A DNA stretch of 42,810 nt from an uncultured bacterium (GTDB lineage: Bacteria; Bacteroidota; Bacteroidia; Bacteroidales; CAIWKO01). The DNA is taken from positions 1 through 42,810 of the forward strand of contig CAIOYH010000140.1 in NCBI GenBank assembly GCA_903862465.1. Direction: 5' to 3'. The notes beneath the pieces are model-generated. The model made no database searches. It saw only the letters and a program-made list of their open reading frames with translations, and had not been told where the DNA came from. A program made the translations under genes and the position numbers. Of this stretch, positions 41,429 through 42,810 are shown piece after piece (position 1 is the first letter of the stretch; each line of letters begins with the position of its first letter).

Positions 41429-42177
41429 TGAACACCTATAAACAAAACACAGAGTCTATCATTTCCGATTTCAGCCTATTCGAGGATTGGATGGACAAGT
41501 ATAATTTTATCATAGAACTAGGCAAATCACTCCCCTTGATAGAGGAGCGCTTGAAAACCGACAACTATTTGATCAACGGATGCCAATCGCAGGTGTGGTT
41601 ATTCGCTGAGTATAAAGAGGGGGCAGTGATTTTCACCGCCGACAGCGATGCCATCATCACCAAAGGCATTGTAAACATCTTAATACGTGCCTTGTCGGGA
41701 CTCAACCCATCGGAAATCATCGAAGCAGATATGTCCTTTGTTGACGAGATTGGTTTGCGCGAACATTTAAGCCCTACGCGCTCCAACGGACTCACGGCGA
41801 TGATAAAACAAATGAAATTGTATGCACTCGTATATAAAGCAAAATACGGAAACCCTTTAGAAAATATGACAAAAGAAACGATTCACGCGCAAATCATCGA
41901 GAACTTGCGCAATGTATATGACCCCGAAATTCCCGTGAACGTCTATGATCTCGGATTGATATATAATATTACGGTAACGGATGATTTCGCTGTCGCGATA
42001 CAGATGACACTCACTTCACCGAACTGCCCCGTGGCAGAGACCTTGCCCATAAACGTTCGCGATGCGGCTGCCTCCATCCGCGGAGTCATCAGCGTTTATG
42101 TTGACCTAGTGTTCGAGCCCGAATGGCACCAAGATTTGATGACCGAAGCGGCGAAATTGGAACTCGGATTGCTCTAA
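41428..42177 (+). CDS. sufE: SufE-SufT (DUF59) fusion protein
   Basis: 249 residues. Residues 1-142 are SufE, the sulfur acceptor of SufS, with Cys52 in LINGCQSQVWL. Residues 147-249 are a DUF59/SufT (MIP18-like) domain: VYDPEIPVNVYDLGLIYNI and LTSPNCPVAETLP with Cys200. SufT acts in Fe-S maturation; the two are usually separate neighbouring genes in Bacteroidota. The domains are joined by only NPLEN, and the second starts with a Met (ATG 41866) that could serve as its own start. In the +1 frame TAG (41858-41860) lies five bases before that ATG, suggesting two ancestral genes merged by a frameshift or, less likely, a sequencing indel. Confidence 0.93.
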   Translation: MNTYKQNTESIISDFSLFEDWMDKYNFIIELGKSLPLIEERLKTDNYLINGCQSQVWLFAEYKEGAVIFTADSDAIITKGIVNILIRALSGLNPSEIIEADMSFVDEIGLREHLSPTRSNGLTAMIKQMKLYALVYKAKYGNPLENMTKETIHAQIIENLRNVYDPEIPVNVYDLGLIYNITVTDDFAVAIQMTLTSPNCPVAETLPINVRDAAASIRGVISVYVDLVFEPEWHQDLMTEAAKLELGLL

Positions 42178-42222
42178 ACTAAGGTAATACTTACTTGTAA
42201 TTAGAGCATATTGTTTTTTCTT
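42171..42222 (+). terminator. Terminator of the suf operon
   Basis: GCTCTAA (42171-42177, including the stop codon) pairs with TTAGAGC (42201-42207), with a small inner stem AAG/CTT, followed by a T-rich run (GTTTTTTC, TTTTTT). Confidence 0.6.
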
Positions 42223-42502
42223 TTTTAGAAGAATATGTGTTGTCATGAAAGCTTAGTAATATTTATTTTTAAGCTTGTTACCTAAAAAAGAAACAACTGA
42301 TTCCCTCGTTCTTTCTCATTTTCTTTTTGCGTCTTCGCGCGAAAAATTCCTGCAAACCATCTGTGTATATCTGCGCAATCTGCGAAAAACAAATAAACGG
42401 TGTGTATTTTCCGCAGAAACTAAAGGAAATCGCGGAAAACGCGAGCACACGGAAACATTAGTATATGATGCAGTAGATTTTTGCTACTTGGTTGTTTGTT
42501 CA
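42223..42502. repeat. Gene-free spacer with degenerate dispersed repeats
   Basis: AAGCTT occurs twice in inverted arrangement near 42251-42276. From 42325, TTGCGTCTTCGCGCG, ATCTGTGTATATCTGCGC and AATCTGCGAAAAAC form short-period text of the AATCTGCG/TTTGCG type that I recall from spacers of many Bacteroidota. A short reading frame through it is not supported as a gene. Confidence 0.5.
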
Positions 42503-42810
42503 GCTAGTAATGTTTTTCTTACTAGATAGATTTCTTGATATTCAAGTCCTTCTGAACAAAGAATTCAATCGTCATAACTAGCTTTATCTATTGATTCTTT
42601 ATTTTTTAGATAGATAAATGTTTCACCATCTATTGATTTTTTATTTTTTAGATAGACATGTTTCTCCTCAAGCGTTTATTCCTTACTTTTTCGATAGTCA
42701 TGTTTCTCTTCAAGCGTTTATTCCTTACTTTTTCGATAGTCATGTTTCTCTTCAAGCGTTTATTCCTTACTTTTTTCGATAGTCAAGTTTCTTCTCAAGC
42801 GTTTATTCCT
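42503..42810. repeat. 42 bp tandem array E, continuing past the window
   Basis: TAGATAG or TCGATAG recurs at 42523, 42607, 42649, 42691, 42733 and 42776: steps of 84, 42, 42, 42 and 43. A degenerate copy (TCAATCGTCAT) fits the missing position at 42565. Later units are almost identical, with GATAGTCATGTTTCTCTTCA and AGCGTTTATTCCTTAC. The left end has CTAGTAA-TGTTTTTC-TTACTAG, a 7 bp hairpin formed by an inverted piece of the unit. The right end is outside the window. Confidence 0.9.

Noticed and set aside
42275-42529. 84-codon frame after the suf operon
   Set aside because: It runs through degenerate dispersed repeats and into array E; no start signal or family resemblance.
1639-42810. Plasmid iterons or a replication origin for the 21 bp arrays
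   Set aside because: Iteron length would fit, but there are five different arrays over 41 kb, no rep or dnaA gene and no DnaA boxes that I can recognise.

Overview
The window reads as a chromosomal stretch from a Bacteroidota (Bacteroidetes) bacterium. Evidence: many genes are preceded by the phylum-type -7 promoter element TANNTTTG rather than TATAAT; Shine-Dalgarno sites are mostly weak; the gene families are typical of the phylum (five-repeat DUF349 protein, PstS-like lipoprotein plus TPR protein, TMTC-like TPR glycosyltransferase, NamZ/DUF1343, Mrp without its CxxC, SUF operon without SufA). No phage, plasmid, insertion sequence or CRISPR genes are seen. I cannot place it below phylum.

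Layout. 0.2-9.5 kb: an unrecognised protein, a CrtI/RetSat-type FAD oxidoreductase, an AddA-like helicase-nuclease, riboflavin synthase and a YcxB-like membrane protein, separated by repeat-filled spacers. 9.8-13.9 kb (minus): Mrp ATPase, Nfu-type Fe-S carrier, a 3-hydroxyacyl-CoA dehydrogenase fused to a ketoacyl-ACP synthase, and an acyl carrier protein. 14.2-17.8 kb (plus): tRNA-Ser(GGA), a small membrane protein, a PstS-like lipoprotein, a TPR protein and a PPOX-fold flavoprotein. 18.5-22.3 kb: two FHA proteins (one with VWA and a membrane anchor) and a divergent GT22-like membrane glycosyltransferase. 22.5-24.9 kb (minus): HEPN/MNT toxin-antitoxin pair, MerR regulator, LolC/E-like permease. 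24.9-28.2 kb (plus): exo-muramidase NamZ and a TMTC-like glycosyltransferase. 28.4-33.9 kb: an outer-membrane barrel, an unrecognised protein, a lipoprotein and a large exported TPR-like protein. 34-42.2 kb (plus): Cys/Met-metabolism PLP lyase, DUF349 protein, then sufC-sufD-sufS-sufE/T.

Functional links. The suf operon and the Mrp-Nfu pair together cover much of Fe-S cluster assembly: sulfur release (SufS, SufE), scaffold parts (SufC, SufD), carriers (Nfu, Mrp) and the SufT/DUF59 factor; sufB is not in the window. Several genes concern the envelope: NamZ, TMTC-like and GT22-like glycosyltransferases, LolC/E-like permease, outer-membrane barrel and lipoproteins.

The most unusual content is intergenic. 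Five spacers hold tandem arrays with a period of exactly 21 or 42 bp (about two or four helical turns), and a sixth array has a 52 bp period (about five turns). Each 21/42 bp array has an inverted partial copy or a hairpin at one or both ends; one is bracketed by perfect 18 bp inverted repeats. The arrays differ in sequence, yet four share a 12-base core, GYAGNNRTGAAW, once per period. I know of no described element with these properties; this is the part of the window most worth following up. All repeats were read by eye, without searches.
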